Positions 33,330-44,738 of a DNA stretch of 64,000 nucleotides are shown here, in pieces. The notes under the pieces were generated by a model. The model worked only from the letters and a program-made list of their open reading frames with translations. It was not told the DNA's origin and ran no database searches. A program made the translations under genes and the position numbers. Within the stretch, counting starts at the first letter, position 1. The number at the start of each line of letters is the position of its first letter. Origin of the DNA: Heliocidaris tuberculata (Eukaryota; Echinodermata; Echinoidea; Camarodonta; Echinometridae); contig CM046847.1 in NCBI GenBank assembly GCA_025618425.1, positions 10,810,468 to 10,874,467 on the forward strand. Direction: 5' to 3'.

Positions 33330-33660
33330 AGGAGAATGAAACCCTGGGGAATAATCAATTTTAATTTTTTGACAAAACATACATGTATGTTGAGTTCACA
33401 AAAGACAATCAGCATCTTTAGAGATAATGGAGAAAATATGAAATTTTGTGTGCAAAACATATTGAGAGTTGTACTACTAAACCTTCCATTTTGAAGCAAC
33501 ACTGCCAATTTGAGGATCGCCATAGAAAGTAAATTGAGACTTTTCAAACTTTCATAACTTTTTCATTTTGTAAACGATTTTGATGGAACTTTTTAAAAAT
33601 TGCTTCTCTCTGTCCTTTCTTTTCATTAAAATGGATATTTCCCCAGGGTTTCATTCTCCT
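33330..33660. mobile_element. TTAA-flanked MITE, family 2 (331 bp)
   Basis: TTAA at 33326-33329 and 33661-33664 flank an element starting AGGAGAATGAAACCCTGGGG and ending with its exact complement; the inverted repeat extends about 22 bases. A truncated copy of the same left end occurs at 34390-34447. The TTAA target suggests a piggyBac-type mechanism. Confidence 0.8.
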
Positions 33661-34447
33661 TTAATTTAAAAGATAAGGTCAACTGTGGTAGTGAAACGGG
33701 AATTAAAACAAAATTTGTTTCATATGTTCTCATAATCTGTTCCCTTGTAATTTCAATAGATACATATGCCAGATATTTGATTGTTTTGTAAACAATTTAT
33801 TATGAATTTTGTTGTAAATTGAGGCTAACCGTCAATTCTTCCTACACAGAAACCCATCCCATTGCAGCCACAAAGAGAACATATTAAACACATTGGTCGC
33901 ACCTTAAAATATTTTCTATCTTGCTATACATGTACATCAAAAAGATCAAAGAAATTTTGCTCAGGAGTTTGCCAAAACTATTCATACTTGATAGGCTTAG
34001 AATTATATTTTTATTCATTCAGGCTGAAGTGGAAAAAAAAGAATATTCCTCTGCTTTTGTTGAATGTACCTCATTCAATTGTTAGTTAACCCTTTCAGGA
34101 CAGGAATTATTTCAGGGCTAAATTGATCACATTTTGTTCCTCAAATTGGCAACAAAACTATTTTTCTTTTAGTGCTACAAGATTGTAATAAGGGTAATGT
34201 CTCTGAAAACAATATACATGGTTAAAAGAATTGTCGAAAAGTTGAAAAAGTTGCCAATTTTGATAAAAAACAATGATTTTGAACCTTTCAATGTGTTGCC
34301 AATTTAAGGCTTTTAAACCTTATTCTAATTTTTAGCTCATCCGGCCCGAATGGGCCAGATGAGCTTATGTCTTATGTCTTATGTCTTAAAGGAGAATGAA
34401 ACCCTGGGGAATAATCAGTTTTAATTTTTTGACAAAACATACATGTA

Positions 34448-34510
34448 CGTCCGTCGTCCGTCGTCCGTCCGTCCGTCTGTCCGTCCGTCCTTCGTCTGTC
34501 GTCCGTCCAC
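34448..34510. repeat. (CGTC)n / (CGTCCGT)n simple repeat
   Basis: CGTCCGTCGTCCGTCGTCCG and related units, unusually CpG-rich for this neighbourhood. Confidence 0.8.
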
Positions 34511-34661
34511 AATTTCAAAATGCTTCTTCTTCGCCATTTCTTACCCGATTTTAATTCCGTTTGCTTTATATGATAGCACTAGGTGGGGGATTCGAAACTT
34601 CTACACAGAATTTTGAAACTCATTAAATATGCTAATTTATGCGCATTTCTCAAAAATCACA

Positions 34662-35260
34662 AAAATTGCTTCTCATTTATTGACCGATTTCGATTTTTTT
34701 TTGTTCCATCTGAAAGACTTTCATGAGGTTCATTGAACTTCTACACAGAATTTTGAAATTTTGTCTACAAAATTAATTATGCTAATTTATGCGATATTTA
34801 TTCAAAAATCACAAAAATTGCTTCTTCTTCCTCATTTATTGACCGATTTCGATTTTTTTTTCCATCTGAAAGACTTTCATGAGGTTCATTGAACTTCTAC
34901 TCGGAAATTTGAAATTTTGTCTAGAAAATAATTTATGCGAATTATTTATGCAAATTTATGCAAAATTTATTAAAACATCACAAAAATTGCTTCTTCCTCA
35001 TTTATTGACTGATTTTGATTTTTTTTCTTCCATCTAAAAGACTTTCATGAAGTTCATTGAACTTCTTCATGGAATTTTGAAATTTTGTCTAGAAAATTAT
35101 TTATGCTAATTTATGCGAAATTTATAACAAAATCACAAAACTTGCTTCTTCTTCCTCATTTATTGAGGAAGACTTTCATGAGGTTCATTGAACTTCTACT
35201 CGGAATTTTGAAATTTTATCTAGAAAATTATTTATGGTAATTTATACAAAATTTATTTTA
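34662..35260. repeat. Tandem array, ~150-bp unit, about four copies
   Basis: Each unit has AAAATCACAAAAATTGCTTC, CTCATTTATTGACCGATTT, CATCTGAAAGACTTTCATGA, GGTTCATTGAACTTCTAC and TATGCTAATTTATGCG. Later units are shortened or missing the second block. Confidence 0.78.
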
Positions 35261-36072
35261 ACTCTTTGCCCTGTCCATTATGAAACCCATGGCTGCTGGA
35301 TTATTTCAAAGGCTATACCTTTCTACATGATTTCTGTCGACATCATCGACAGAACCGAGAACCCAGAAGTGACAGTGGTCAACAATAGCGGGTTATGAGC
35401 TAATAAAGACTTGAAACAGTGAGGGACAATGCACTGAAGCCACCCTTAAATGTCCCAACCTTAAAATTCTTTTTTTACACCAATGCATAACTTATGTCAT
35501 TCAGTGCTTTTCTCTTTTATTACAAATCTTAACCTTCAAATCTCTCTCAATAAAGATTTCACAGTTGGTAGAGATACCTCACCTTGACTAACTTTATGCT
35601 TTATTTCAAATTTCTCTGTCACACAGTAAAACTATTAAAATTTACATTCCCCAAAATCTTTTAACTGAAGTCGTGCAACTTGAGTTGTCAATTTCCAGAC
35701 TTTCATTCATATCTACATGTCACTGTCTCCTTCCAAAACCACATTTAGCCAGATCTGCAATAGGCACTTCATCATCTGTACATGCATGTAACCAATACAT
35801 GTACATTTCATCGATTCATTACAATGTCTACTGTGTTCAAAGTACAAATTGCATCAATTTCTTTGCTGCATGCCGGATGAGCGCCACATCATTGATGTGC
35901 TAGTTAAAATTCCTGGCATCAAATGCAAAATGATCATGCAACAAAAATGGACACACTGTGTGCAGAAATTTTTGCTCTTTCTACTCATGCATCTGGTATA
36001 TTTTTTAGGGCTCTGGATCAAAAGTTAGTGAGCCAAACCACAAAATGTGGTCAATTGTCTCGAAAGGGTTAA

Positions 36073-37837
36073 ATTTTGCCATTGATCGCAAATCTTTGTG
36101 TTATGTGAGCCCTGATCTAAGTTTAAATCCCTGATGCTTTGGTGAGAATTTGTATATTATGGTTTAAGGTTAAATAATATCCTACATGTACATGTACGTC
36201 ACTACTCATCTCATTTCATCTTTCAAAAAGAAATTCAGATCTGCATTTACATGTATAGATTTCTATTGTCTCCATTGCAATGCTATGATAGCAATATTGA
36301 GGAAAAACATCCCTACAACAGTGCCCTCCTTTGGTGATATGTATGTAGTTATTACTTTGTGAAATGTAGATAAGAATGAAAAATCAGTCTAGAAGCGCCT
36401 TCTAGCAAATCTTTGAGTTTGCAACAAAAATCAGACATTTAATGATTTGAAAATAGCTTGTAGTATTATTAAGATGTGAAAGCTGGAATGTGTTAACATC
36501 AGGTGTAGATTTGGGGTCATTTATTGCTTTTGTCTTTTTGGAAGCGGAGGTGTTGCAAAATGACGCTTTGGTGTACTGTTTGGATTTTAACCATCCATAA
36601 TACATGTATAATTATACTTGTATTCAAATAATATATTTTATAAACTATGTGAAGAGCAATCTTGCTTGTCTTTCGTTGCAACCATGAAATTCTTACATGC
36701 TATAGGAATTGATGAAAAGGCTTTAATAGTCCATTAGTCACCAGACCCAAGGCCAAAAGAACAAATAATGAAATATCTTTATGTTTGACAGTATGAATAT
36801 ACATGTACATGTAGACGGGCAGTTCCATGGTAACGGAATTACAAATGAGAGATATTTTGCTCACATTTTTGAAGGCTATGCACTAATTTTGGACTTCCGT
36901 CCCCTGCTCACACATTCGTAATCTGCAGGTGTACTCATTCTTTCACCTGAACTCGTTCATACCCAAAATAGTCCACTTACAGTACATGTACATTAATTAT
37001 ATTGAGGTATATAACTTTGGTAACAGAATTACCAGAAAATGGTTGCATTTTTGAAGTTCTCATTTCCATGATCAAAAATGCATTGTGCGAATCCTGATTG
37101 AGATGTGGGAAAAGTTTTTTCAAATTCTTGCGATTTAAGGATTTGCCTATTTGGGATTATTAAACTGATTTTCATTAGTATAAATCTGAAATTAAAATTT
37201 TTTGTTTTTTGTTTTTCCCATGTGGAATTTCCCAGACATAGCTGTTGCTCCCCCACCCCTGATCCAGAATGGAATTGAAAGGAATGGAGTCAGTTGTCTG
37301 GCTAGTAACAATACTTGCAGCCTATTGTCTTGAGAAAGAGATAGAGAGAGAGAAGAAGAAGAAATTATGCAGTTTGCTGGTTGCCCCTCAAAACCACTCC
37401 AACCCACTCCATTTTGAAATTGTGGCTATGCCTCTGTCATTTGATTTATAATATGCACTGACTGCTGCAAAATTTTCTTTCATATGTTTCTTTGGTTATC
37501 ATATTCGCAAAAATGATACATTTAATTCAGTGTTTTAATTTATATAATAACTTTTCGAATTTTCAAGTATGGAAGACTAAATTCATATATATTTTATATC
37601 AAAATATTTATGTTATTTGTAAAGAATATAGTTTGTTAATGATTTCAATTAGTTGTATTCATTTTTTCCACCATTGCTCTATGTCCACATTATATTTTCA
37701 AATTCATTTGTTAACCCTTTTTAATGTCTTGGGGATTTCAAAAGCAGGATTTTATTGTCCAATAAAAATAGTCTGATCTTGTTGGCTGTAAACCTGTGGT
37801 CATATTTCTGACAAATTTTCTTTACTTGTTAGGGTCT
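36073..37837. other. No gene recognised
   Basis: AT-rich with several TACATGTACATGTA strings (for example 36188-36198, 36801-36812). No domain, splice pattern or clear repeat beyond these. Confidence 0.45.
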
Positions 37838-37880
37838 TTTCAATTCAATTCAGTAATGGTTTATTTGTGTTTGCAATTCA
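37838..37880 (-). repeat. LINE 3'-tail-like sequence, inverted
   Basis: TTCAATTCAATTCAGTAATG is the complement of an AATTGAATTG tail and probably marks a minus-strand LINE 3' end. Short poly-T and poly-G runs follow at about 38017-38047. Confidence 0.4.
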
Positions 37881-38731
37881 TGTACAATACCTAAGTATTG
37901 CGGCAGATCCTGAAAATGGGGAAAAAAAATGTTTATCCATTTTCTGTAGGCATAATGGGACATCGAATCTGCTAGAGGGGGCCACATGTATATCATGTAG
38001 TATAGTATAGACAATTTTTTTTTTTTTTTTTTTTGGGGGGGGGGGGGTACATGCCCCCTGCCCCCTACCCTGTATCCACCACTGATTTTGTGCAAATTTA
38101 TGTAAAAAGGCTGTGATTGGAAGCATGCATAATCCACTCTTTGTCATCTTGTCCATGATTTGCAATGCAATACCCCTCGAAGATCCTGCGTCTTAGATCT
38201 TAATCCCATGACGGATGCATCTTAGATACTCGACGAGATGAGATGGTCAGCTCTGAAGAGTAGATGCCTCCACTGATATACAGGTACCGATTTAAGGATG
38301 ACGGGTCAGCCTCTCGTCCTGTGTGCCTATTAAAATTTGATTGGTTATCGGTTTTATATTGCATGGGAACGTCCAAAACTTGGTGTGTAGGGGCTATGTG
38401 TGCGTGTGTGCCAGTGGGATACAGTACATGCAGGTACTCTGTGTGTAGCTGTGTGCTGTAGCGTGTGCAGTAGGCTGGGGCATGTGCAAAATGATAAAAA
38501 AATGTGCAAGCTAGGGTGTGCATACGAGCCAAGTGTGCATGGAGATGCCGTCTGCTGTCTCTCTTGTTGCGTTGTCGTCAAGCTAAGAGATGCTAGAGTA
38601 CTCATTATTACCTTTTCATTGCCAGTTTGCCGTCGACTCTCTCACAGCATCCGGTGGCAATAAATCCACCTAAAGACTTTCTTGTTTGTCATTTCCCAAT
38701 CTACCTGCTCTACCCCTCTGCATCTTTTATT

Positions 38732-38868
38732 ACAGATGATCGAGGATAGAGAGTGAGCAGCGGTGGTGGTGGAGTGCATTAAAACGAGAAGTGAAGACAC
38801 GTTCGTGCTTTCATGTCGCAAGACGCGGCCGTGGGAGCTTTTAAGAGGTTTAGCGATCTGCATTACGG
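38732..38868 (+). CDS. Candidate first coding exon, unknown protein
   Basis: A pyrimidine-rich acceptor (CATCTTTTATTACAG) precedes a purine-rich leader. ATG at 38813 opens MSQDAAVGAFKRFSDLHYG with the last codon split at CATTACGG|GTGAGT, a strong donor (phase 2). The segment is richer in CpG than its surroundings. I do not recognise the protein and no continuing exon can be linked within the window, so the coding call rests on splice signals plus an open frame of only 18 codons. Confidence 0.35.
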
Positions 38869-39071
38869 GTGAGTGTTTTTGAGGCATTGGTCTCGTCATG
38901 CCGTGGCATTCATCATTGTTAGATGAATGGGTTCTAATGATTTGATTGTTTACTGAATGGCAGAACCAATTTGATATGGTGAATTGTGCATTGATGTATG
39001 ATCTTATGCATGGATGTGTGTGTGTGTGTGTGAGTGTGTGTGTAATGTGTATCATGAAAATTCTGTAATTT

Positions 39072-39118
39072 AAGAAGATAAGAATTTGGAAGATAAGAAT
39101 TCGGAAGATAAGAATTGC
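39072..39118. repeat. Short tandem repeat, 15-bp unit
   Basis: Three copies of AAGATAAGAATTTGG-like sequence. Confidence 0.65.
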
Positions 39119-39557
39119 TATTAATATTTCAGGTGGAGTGCAAGTGCATTTGATGGCCTCATTACTTGCAGGGACACATACTTAAAGCTTAGCTGATATG
39201 TTTTATTAACATTTTAAGTTTCTTAATCCTCCTTAATGTTTTTCCAATAATGATAAGAATATTAATCTGTGTTATATCATAGTAATCACAGGTTTTCGTA
39301 TGAATTTACATGTACACTACAATGTAGAAGAAATCTTGAGAAAAAAACATCTGGAGATCATTTTTAAACATTAATCTTGAGGGATATTTAGACGAGCAAA
39401 ATGTAAACAGTATAAATACAAATGTTATACAACCATTGTATTTATTGCAGAGACAAAGACATACTATTAATAAACAATGGCACATACATGTATCTCATGA
39501 CAGCCGGAAATGTGTTTAGGTAAAAGCTATCAATACCCTTGCATCTCACAGGCGGTG

Positions 39558-39745
39558 ATATGAACTAGATTTTTATGATGGGGAAAAGTTTGGTTTGGAC
39601 TTTCTTTTTGAAAGTGTTTTCTGTATCACATACATGTAGGCATGTAGGCACAACAGATGATAAGAACTAGATTTTTATGATGGGGTAAAAGTTGGGTTTG
39701 GATTTTTTTATTGAAAGTGTGTTCTGTATCACATAGACATAGAGT
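39558..39745. repeat. Tandem duplication, ~103-bp period
   Basis: GAACTAGATTTTTATGATGG and GTTCTGTATCACATA-type blocks occur at 39562-39635 and again at 39665-39738 with small differences. Confidence 0.7.
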
Positions 39746-39997
39746 TTCTGGATACTTACTTGTTTATATTTCTTGAGGCAAATTGAAATTTCAATTGTAT
39801 ACTTGATGGCATGTTCCAATTTCAAGTTCATGCATGTACTCTGTAATTTGATTTCATTTGCTGCTGTCAAAATATGGATCTGGTAATGTGGCAAACCTTC
39901 CCTGGAACTGGATCTCCTTATATCATATTGTAATTTTAAAAGCCTTGTTCACACTTTATAATGATTGGGTATCCCAGGGTAGCCACATCAGAATCAG

Positions 39998-40133
39998 GGG
40001 AGTGTTTCATCAAGTGTTTTGTCAGTGATTTTTACTGACAAATTTGCTCTCAACCAATCAGATGCAAGGATTTCAGTAGCTTATAACAGTTGTCGGTAAA
40101 AATCACTGACAAAGCACTTGATGAAATGCTCCC
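39998..40133. mobile_element. 136-bp palindromic MITE, copy 2, CAG target duplication
   Basis: Same length and sequence family as 16034-16169. CAG at 39995-39997 and 40134-40136 is a perfect 3-bp duplication of the CWG type used by Harbinger/PIF elements. Confidence 0.8.
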
Positions 40134-40206
40134 CAGTACTGCTCTTCCTACAGGCCCTGCAATTGTTATCACCCCAGCATTACTAGGTACTCATTTGATA
40201 CACCTG

Positions 40207-40352
40207 GGCCCTCTTGCATAAAAAGTTGCGATTAAACGCAACTCAAAAAAATTAAACGCAACTCGATTTTCAACCAATCAGGATCGCGTATTTGGGACTT
40301 GCGTTTAATTTTTTAAGTTGCATTTAATCGCAACTTTTTATGCAAGAGGGCC
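40207..40352. mobile_element. 146-bp palindromic MITE, CTG target duplication
   Basis: Starts GGCCCTCTTGCATAAAAAGT, ends with the complement, and folds almost end to end (TTGCGATTAAACGCAACT against AGTTGCATTTAATCGCAA). CTG flanks both sides (40204-40206, 40353-40355). A different family from the 136-bp element but the same kind of target site. Confidence 0.75.
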
Positions 40353-40369
40353 CTGGGTAGAGAGGGACA

Positions 40370-40720
40370 AATGTGGGTTAAACACCTTGTCCAAGGATGT
40401 AAACACCGGGCGAGGATAGAACCCAGGGGTGGTATTCTGAGATTTATTTTATCTTGATTTTAGTGAAATGATTTTAATTGTCATAACAAAATGTACACTA
40501 ACATGTATGGCGCATCATTGGTTCATGACTGCGCAAAAGTAGCCGCATACGAGAAAGACGTCTGCGCAAACACCAATGAAATATTGCAGTTTAAAATTTG
40601 TTATGACAAATAAAATCTTTTCACTAAAATCGAGATAAAATGAATCTCAGAATACCAACCCTGGACCTCTTGTATGAGAGTCTAGAGCCTTCACCAGTCT
40701 ACCACAGTGCTCCCACAATT
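40370..40720 (-). repeat. SINE-like repeat split by a MITE
   Basis: CACCTTGTCCAAGGATGTAA and CGAGGATAGAACCC on the left, and GGACCTCTTGTATGAGAGTC, TAGAGCC and ACCACAGTGCTCCC on the right, together resemble a common dispersed repeat of animals whose core reads like GGGATTCGAACCC...ACCTCT. The 40427-40660 element interrupts it. Confidence 0.4.
40427..40660. mobile_element. Palindromic MITE inside a SINE-like repeat
   Basis: The left end GGTGGTATTCTGAGATTTAT and the right end ATGAATCTCAGAATACCAAC are inverted repeats continuing for about 45 bases (through ATTTTAGTGAAA). Flanks CAG (left) and CTG (right) fit a CWG target with one base changed. Confidence 0.65.
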
Positions 40721-40953
40721 TTGACCTTGTAAAACACCTACAAAACAACATTTTGGGGAAATAAAAGCAATTGTAAATGAATAGCAAGTTGCGATGAAAA
40801 TGAGAAGTAGCTGCATGCAATGCTGTGTGATCGATTTGTTATAATATACAGAACTGTCAAGCGTGCTGCGCTGATGTCATTTCATTTTGCCCAAATTTGC
40901 CACGGCATTTTCATTTAAGGTGATTTACCGCATCATGTGGGGAGGAGACTTAA

Positions 40954-41481
40954 AGAGAAAGTTGAGTTTTGGGAAAGGTGAAAAATAATTTGTGAGCTTT
41001 CTCATTCCTTTTATGTCAGTTTGGAGAAATGTCATAGTAGAAATCTCCCGGAAAAGGGATTGCCTTTTTCAAATGCCCATAGGGCTTATAAATATGATGA
41101 GAAATAGCTGAAATCTTCGGGCCAAAAATTCATGCCACATTTGTGTGCAGTCCCATATACCCTTTTCTGTGTGCCGTGCATGTGCTTTTCAGTGAGATTA
41201 GGTCAATATCTTATCATTTTGATAGTTCCAAAACCTTACAATATACACCAATTCTTATGTAGACATGATCAACCTTTCCAAATTGCTTTGAAACAATTTC
41301 TTTCATGTAATGAAATCGCATGACCAGGGGAGCGTTTCATCAAGCGTTTTGTCAGTGATTTTTACTGACAAATTTGCTCTCAGCCAATCAGATGCAAAGA
41401 TTTCAGTAGCTTATAACAGTTGTCGGTAAAAATCACTGACAAAACGCTTGATGAAACGCTCCCCAGAACTCAACTTTCTCT
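40954..41481. mobile_element. TTAA-flanked MITE, family 1 copy B, carrying a nested MITE
   Basis: TTAA at 40950-40953 and 41482-41485 flank ends AGAGAAAGTTGAGTT and AACTCAACTTTCTCT. The body matches 19004-19377. The right arm is interrupted by the 136-bp element at 41328-41463; removing it and one CAG restores the uninterrupted copy A sequence. Confidence 0.8.
41328..41463. mobile_element. 136-bp palindromic MITE, copy 3, nested
   Basis: Flanked by CAG at 41325-41327 and 41464-41466. The empty site is visible in copy A of the host MITE (CATGACCAGAACTCAAC near 19355), which proves the insertion and its 3-bp duplication. Confidence 0.88.
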
Positions 41482-41485
41482 TTAA

Positions 41486-44400
41486 GGAGTCTCTTCCCTC
41501 TTCAGGCCCCTTGGCTATGGAAAAAAGCTCAAGTCATTTCTTTACAATGAATTGAATGTATATTATGCTCAATATGCCTAGATCCAATATTGATATAACA
41601 GAGCTAGAGAGGTATGAAGATTGAGAAAGCCCTTGCCTCTCAAAATGAATTGTTGAAATTGATGATAGTGAGATAAACGAGATGCAAACTTCTGTTTTGC
41701 TTACAATTCAAAGAAGAAGAGGAAGAAGCACTGTGCATACATGGAGATAGAGAGGATTTCTTGTTTTTTTCTTATGACACAGAAGTGGTATGACAACTTA
41801 GGGTGGAATGTTGTACTTGAATTTCTGGATTGAAGGTAATTAGAATAAAATATGTCAATATCAGGAGTAGATAGCAGGCACTGTAGCATGACTTAAGAAG
41901 GGGGGGGGGGGGGGGGTGTACTTGAAGTGCGCAAGTGCCCAACAGCATGTTGCCCGTGCATGGGCGTCAATCTATTTAATTTATTTTATAAAGTAGGGCT
42001 GCTTGAGACCTCTCTTCCCTGAGTCCATGTCATTTATCACATGGACAGTGAAATGAATCATCAATGACAATGAATAGCAAAAGGTTGGTGGGAATGACAG
42101 GTGCAGTGCACAATGGTATTGTGTTCTGAATTTAATTACCGATACCTACAGATTTTGTGGCCTTGATTTGTCAAAAATGTAAAAATCTAATTGACTATTC
42201 AGAGCATTCTTTTAAGAATATTAAAGAAGTTTCAGAGATGTTATTCCAAATAAATTCTATATCCTTCAGCTTTACAATGTGAAAACCTTGGTCTGATACA
42301 AGTTACATATAACTTTTGAGTTGTTAATGATCAAAAGTTTCAACCAGTTTTTTTTTTTAACACATAGTATTAGCTGGGTAAAATAAAACCTTAATGATTC
42401 ATGTTACAACTTGAATAAGAGACAGTGTGAACACATCCTTTGATAATTGTCCTACATCCTACATTGTATATTGTGCTCTTTTTTCTAGTGGAATATGTGT
42501 ATATAATTTAATTTTACATTTACTTTTGAGAAACCTGATGTAATACACTAGAATCACTACTCTATAATCAAAAGAGGAAGTGATCATGTTGATTTGGAAT
42601 TAAATTTCTGTTTGCTTCCTGCTACACTTCCTTTCATCAAGCAAGCTTCAATTTGGATCTCTCCTTGTGTACTAGGATGGTAAATATACATGTAGGTTAT
42701 TCATATTTGCCTAACACACATTATTTCATGCTATGGTTTTCTGTAGTGTAGTTGAGGAAATGCTTGGTTATAAAGATATAGGTTAGCAGCTGTTATAGGC
42801 TTAGAATTCTACTATTTGTCTTTCAGTGTCACATCTTGCGGTGGTGACGTGTATTTCTTTCAGATGCCTGCTCTAGTTGTAAACAAAGCAACGTGGCACT
42901 TTTGGTACTTCTCCCACTCTCAGCGCAAAAAAATTGAAACTGGAAACTAACCGAGATGAGAAATAAATTGCAATAAAGGAAAGGGCGCGATTGTTGTGCT
43001 AGACAAACTAATGACTTTTCGTTGGATATTCTTAAAATAGACAAGAGATTCACAGTTTCACACTCTCCTATGCAATTCAGGTTGAATTCAATACTGTGCG
43101 ATATTTCTACTGGCATGGAATACATACAGCCTATAATTCCATGAAGGAAAGTCCTCAAAAGTGCCGTCTGATCCACAATTCAAAGTTGCTGGAGGAAATA
43201 TTAATGTGTTGTAATTGTGCTGAAAATGTGAAGGAATTTATGTGTAGCCTAGCCTCCATGCAAAGAGGTTTTTTTTCTTCTCTCTGTGAAAATGAATGAA
43301 TCATGAATGTGGCATTTTCAGCTAACCATTATCATGCCATTTATGAAAACATTTAGGAGAGGGAAAACAGAAAAGGAGAATAAAAAGAGAATAATTATCA
43401 TATTCCAGACTCCCTTCTTTTCTTCAGTTTTCATTTTTTCTAACAATGGGGGGGGGGGGGCATTCTGCCTGGAAGGTAGGCCAAATGATACAGCATTGCA
43501 ATATCATCTGTTGAGAGTCAGAAGGGCATTAACTAAAATTATATGAGTTAACAATCTTCTGGCTCTTAATTAGCAGACATAATAATTCCTTCTCCTTCCT
43601 CTTTCGTTGTAACACATACATGTGACGAAAGATTAAATATTTGAGTTGATCCTGCATTAGAAAAGGAAGACATTTTGACAATATTTTCTAGCCTACTAAC
43701 CAAACAAATAATAAATGAAAATGTAACAGGAAGGAACATACATGTATATAGTGGATGTAATGAGTGATGTTCATTAACCACATAATCATGTGTCATATGG
43801 GTCACAGAGACATTCCATATGACATGGACGTAATTTCCATTTGTTTCACACAAATATAATGAATCACAAGCAGAGCTTTGATAATACTTTGTTTTTGCCC
43901 CAAACAAAATTTTCATCAATTATTTCTATTAGTAGGCTTGAAAATGTTGCCAAATGTAATTTTTTTTGTAAAACAGGATTGCTGAATGAATTCCTTGGAT
44001 TCTGTATGAAACTCTGCAGTACGATAAACAGCCATTGTACAGGAATGACATGACATCACAGACCTCAACTGACAGAACTGGTTCACTTTGAAGCTGTGGA
44101 AAAATATGTTACTCTGAAAGAGATCTCAGCTCAAAATTTAATTAAACGAAACAAGATCGATGTACACTGCTACTTAATTGAGGTATCATCATTTCATCAT
44201 CCGTTTATTTAGGATGCTGTGAAATTGTCTGTAATGCAAGAGCAGAACAACATTAATAACTGAATGATTCGAATCTGTTGGTGTCCTAGTACACAATACA
44301 GTTCATAAATGTGAACACTTTAAAAGAAAATGAATTTTATGATCTTTAAAAAGGCAAGACATTTATCTATATTTGTCATCATTGACCCAGGTGGAGTTGG

Positions 44401-44616
44401 TAGTAACTGGTAGGATATGTCCTTGCAGTGCACTGCTGTAATGATGGTTGCTAGAGCTACATGTAAATCCATTATATACAGTATTTTCTGAAAAGCTTTG
44501 AAAGCGCATATAGAATGTGATATGTGCCACACTATTCGCAAATCAGACCACACATGAACCTCTAAATCAAAGCCTAACCAATCTCTAATATTCTGAAATT
44601 AAATACAACTTAATTG
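41486..44616. other. No gene recognised
   Basis: AT-rich. Poly-G runs at about 41899-41917 and 43448-43460. Frames such as 42829-43176 (minus) have no recognisable domain. No splice-linked exon series is visible. Confidence 0.45.
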
Positions 44617-44738
44617 ATGCAGTCCCCCATCTCGTTGCATCCTACCGGTCCTAGCGACGAGGATGCGGTCAGCCTGGAGCTTTATGGGATGCTGGGAGCG
44701 GGTGACTCTGAAAACTCATTTTGGCCTAATGTATTCAG
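44617..44738 (+). CDS. Candidate coding exon, unknown protein
   Basis: ATG 44617 opens MQSPISLHPTG, then PSDEDAVSLELYGMLGAGD and ENSFWPNVF, 40 codons ending in phase 2 at ATTCAG|GTGATG. The segment is GC- and CpG-richer than its AT-rich flanks, the peptide is acidic, and its composition is unlike the repeat-derived frames nearby. An overlapping frame (44663-44911) is also open, so the correct frame is not certain. There is no Kozak support and no recognised family. Confidence 0.3.

Larger units (their letters stand above)
34337..35902. repeat. Composite repeat inserted in the 34090 element
   Basis: It begins with the hairpin AGCTCATCCGGCCCGAATGG (complement ends TGGGCCAGATGAGCT), a head found on a common interspersed repeat of marine invertebrates. 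A short GTCTTAT triplication follows, then 58 bases of the family-2 TTAA MITE left end (34390-34447), a (CGTC)n tract, and the tandem array at 34662-35260. The right border contains CCGGATGAG, a partial inverted echo of the head. The rest (35260-35900) is unremarkable. Confidence 0.6.
34090..36068. mobile_element. TTAA-flanked element, family 3, split by an insertion
   Basis: Left part 34090-34336 and right part 35903-36068 match the uninterrupted copy at 57826-58245. The ends CCCTTTC and GAAAGGG are flanked by TTAA at 34086-34089 and 36069-36072. The intervening ~1.57 kb is absent from the 57826 copy. Confidence 0.75.

Noticed and set aside
34662..35260. CRISPR-like regular repetition
   Set aside because: Units are ~150 bp, adjacent and diverged, without unique spacers; the genome is eukaryotic.
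42829..43176. 115-codon minus-strand frame
   Set aside because: No recognisable domain, no splice support and no coding-like context; similar chance frames are common in this window.
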